From CAZSVI01 sp964610205 (GTDB taxonomy: Bacteria > Bacillota > Clostridia > DSM-8532): a stretch of DNA of 15,440 nt. The stretch's first letter is position 1; the number at the start of each line of letters is the position of its first letter. The DNA is taken from assembly GCA_964610205.1 (NCBI GenBank), contig CAZSVI010000090.1, forward strand, positions 1 to 15,440, read 5' to 3'. Below the pieces are notes generated by a model, which did not search any database, was not told the origin of the DNA, and saw only the letters and a program-made list of their open reading frames with translations. The translations under genes were made by a program, and so were the position numbers. Shown here piece by piece: positions 14,162-15,440 of this stretch.

Positions 14162-15256
14162 ATGAAGCTTGGTATTGTAGGATTGCCAAATGTCGGGAAG
14201 AGCACGCTTTTTAACGCAATAACGAAAGCCGGCGCCGAAAGCGCCAATTATCCTTTCTGTACTATCGATCCCAATATTGGTGTGGTAAGCATTCCGGACG
14301 ATCGGCTGGATCGTCTCGCGGAAATGTTTCACCCTAAAAAAATTACGCATACCACTATCGAATTTGTCGATATAGCAGGACTTGTTAAAGGAGCCAGCAG
14401 AGGTGAAGGACTTGGAAACAAGTTTTTATCCCATATCCGCGAAGTTGATGCTATTATTCACGTAGTAAGATGCTTTGAAGATTCAAACATCATACATGTT
14501 GACGGTTCCATTGATCCTGTCCGGGATACTGAAACTATCAATCTTGAACTGATTTTTGCCGATCTGGAGGTCCTTGATAAAAGAATCGACAGGGTCAGAA
14601 AACAGATGAAAACCGGAGACAAAAAGTATCTTGCGGAAGCGGAGTTTTTGGAGAGCATTAAAGGACATCTTGAGTCCAATCAGCCTGTCCGTTCCATGAA
14701 GATGGATGACGAGTGGCGGAAATACATACGACAGTTGTTTTTATTGACATCAAAGCCTTTGATTTACTGTGCCAATATATCTGAGGATGATCTGGATTCT
14801 TCAGGTATAAACCCATATCTTAATGAGCTTACAGCTTATGCTGACACGGAGAATGCCGAACTAATGACAATATGCGCCGAAATTGAAGAAGAAATAGCAC
14901 AATTGGAGGATGCTGAAAAAAACATGTTTCTTTCAGAGCTTGGGCTTTCCGAGTCCGGACTTGACCGTTTGATTAAAGCCAGCTATAAGCTGCTGGGGCT
15001 TATTAGTTTTTTAACGGCAGGAGAGCCTGAGGTGCGTGCATGGACTATAGAAAAGGGTACAAAAGCACCTCAGGCCGCCGGTAAGATACACAGTGATTTT
15101 GAACGCGGCTTTATCCGGGCTGAAATAGTAGCTTATGATGACCTGATAAAGGCAGGTTCCTTAAACAGCGCCAAAGAACATGGGCTTGTACGCTCCGAGG
15201 GTAAGGAATATATTATGAAAGACGGAGACGTAACCTTGTTCCGGTTTAATGTATGA
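14162..15256 (+). CDS. ychF: YchF/OLA1-family ribosome-binding ATPase
   Basis: A cytoplasmic P-loop protein of the Obg-related group that prefers ATP and associates with ribosomes, with roles in stress and redox responses in other bacteria. The 364 residues match the family length. Visible are the P-loop GLPNVGKST (7-15), the switch II motif DIAGLVKGASRGEGLGNKFL (70-89), the family's NxxE-type base motif as ANISEDDL, and a C-terminal TGS domain (about 280-364) ending YIMKDGDVTLFRFNV. The in-frame ATG at 14144 has no ribosome-binding site; AAAGGGAAG lies 7 bp before the ATG at 14162, and the family N-terminus begins there. It converges with the acyl-CoA ligase gene, 12 bp away. Confidence 0.96.
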   Translation: MKLGIVGLPNVGKSTLFNAITKAGAESANYPFCTIDPNIGVVSIPDDRLDRLAEMFHPKKITHTTIEFVDIAGLVKGASRGEGLGNKFLSHIREVDAIIHVVRCFEDSNIIHVDGSIDPVRDTETINLELIFADLEVLDKRIDRVRKQMKTGDKKYLAEAEFLESIKGHLESNQPVRSMKMDDEWRKYIRQLFLLTSKPLIYCANISEDDLDSSGINPYLNELTAYADTENAELMTICAEIEEEIAQLEDAEKNMFLSELGLSESGLDRLIKASYKLLGLISFLTAGEPEVRAWTIEKGTKAPQAAGKIHSDFERGFIRAEIVAYDDLIKAGSLNSAKEHGLVRSEGKEYIMKDGDVTLFRFNV

Positions 15257-15268
15257 GAAGATCACCTT

Positions 15269-15440
15269 TTACCCCTGTTTATACTGCCGGATAATTTTTT
15301 TCGTTGTGGTTTTCTCAAACTCCTCATCCCGGATGTTCAAGTTTCTTATATATTTATACAATACCAGCATTTTATTTACCTTATGTACTTCCTTGTCCAG
15401 AAGTTCCCGGATTTGCTCACCGGTCGGCTCGTCCGTACCC
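15269..15440 (-). CDS. AMP-forming acyl-CoA ligase, C-terminal fragment
   Basis: Only the last 56 codons lie in the window; the gene continues past the right edge. The fragment reads through a lid-domain pattern and ends with IRDEEFEKTTTKKIIRQYK, which includes the conserved lysine region (TKKI) that closes on the active site of long-chain fatty-acid-CoA ligases and related ANL enzymes. These activate a carboxylic acid as acyl-AMP and pass it to CoA. The substrate cannot be judged from this part. The stop codon at 15271-15269 is 12 bp from the ychF stop. Confidence 0.85.
   Translation of the reverse strand, partial: GTDEPTGEQIRELLDKEVHKVNKMLVLYKYIRNLNIRDEEFEKTTTKKIIRQYKQG

Noticed and set aside
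1..15440. CRISPR arrays, tRNA or rRNA genes, phage genes, toxin-antitoxin pairs
   Set aside because: I scanned by eye on both strands and saw no direct-repeat arrays, cloverleaf-like genes or recognisable proteins of these kinds.

Overview
This window is a chromosomal segment of a low-to-moderate-GC Firmicute, most likely a member of the Clostridia. The evidence is two complete T-box leaders with Firmicute-type terminators, a TmcAL (YlbM) orthologue, strong purine-rich ribosome-binding sites, a Firmicute-type PheS with a four-cysteine insert, and AT-rich intergenic DNA with sigma-A-type promoters. No phage, CRISPR, tRNA or rRNA genes and no intact mobile element were seen. Most of the window is housekeeping, and the less ordinary content lies in the leaders and intergenic elements and in three less familiar proteins.

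Layout, left to right. (1) 1-2440, minus strand: a promoter firing out of the left edge, then leuA (2-isopropylmalate synthase, long type). leuA is preceded by a GC-rich structured element of about 140 bp, a T-box leader with a probable Leu specifier, and a consensus promoter. (2) 2442-3455, minus: a Rhizobium etli-type L-asparaginase with its catalytic residues intact. (3) 3601-4839, plus: tmcAL, a tRNA-modification enzyme. It converges on (4) 4845-5513, minus: a short, divergent cis-prenyltransferase (UppS-like). (5) 5618-5767: a hairpin cluster and the pheT terminator. (6) 5829-9794, minus: the pheS-pheT operon with a Phe-specific T-box leader and its promoters. (7) 9861-11873, minus: an unnamed membrane-anchored protein of about 557 residues, with its promoter, and a structured 3' element bounded by an 8-bp inverted repeat that begins right after the stop codon. 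(8) 12088-14062, plus: a membrane-anchored PQQ-type beta-propeller protein followed by a hairpin element resembling the one in (7). (9) 14093-15256, plus: ychF, a conserved ribosome-binding ATPase. (10) 15269 to the right edge, minus: the last 56 codons of an AMP-forming acyl-CoA ligase.

Functional links. leuA and pheST are each controlled by uncharged-tRNA sensing, so leucine synthesis and Phe-tRNA charging are tuned to the matching amino acid. Together with tmcAL, ychF and the asparaginase, much of the window concerns translation and amino-acid supply. The two extracytoplasmic proteins at 10028-14013 are divergently transcribed from a spacer of about 500 bp; a shared envelope role is possible but only inferred from position.

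I did not find a convincing new multi-gene system. The best leads are the structured insert between T-box and leuA, the hairpin elements downstream of genes, the atypical UppS homologue, and the unnamed anchored protein.
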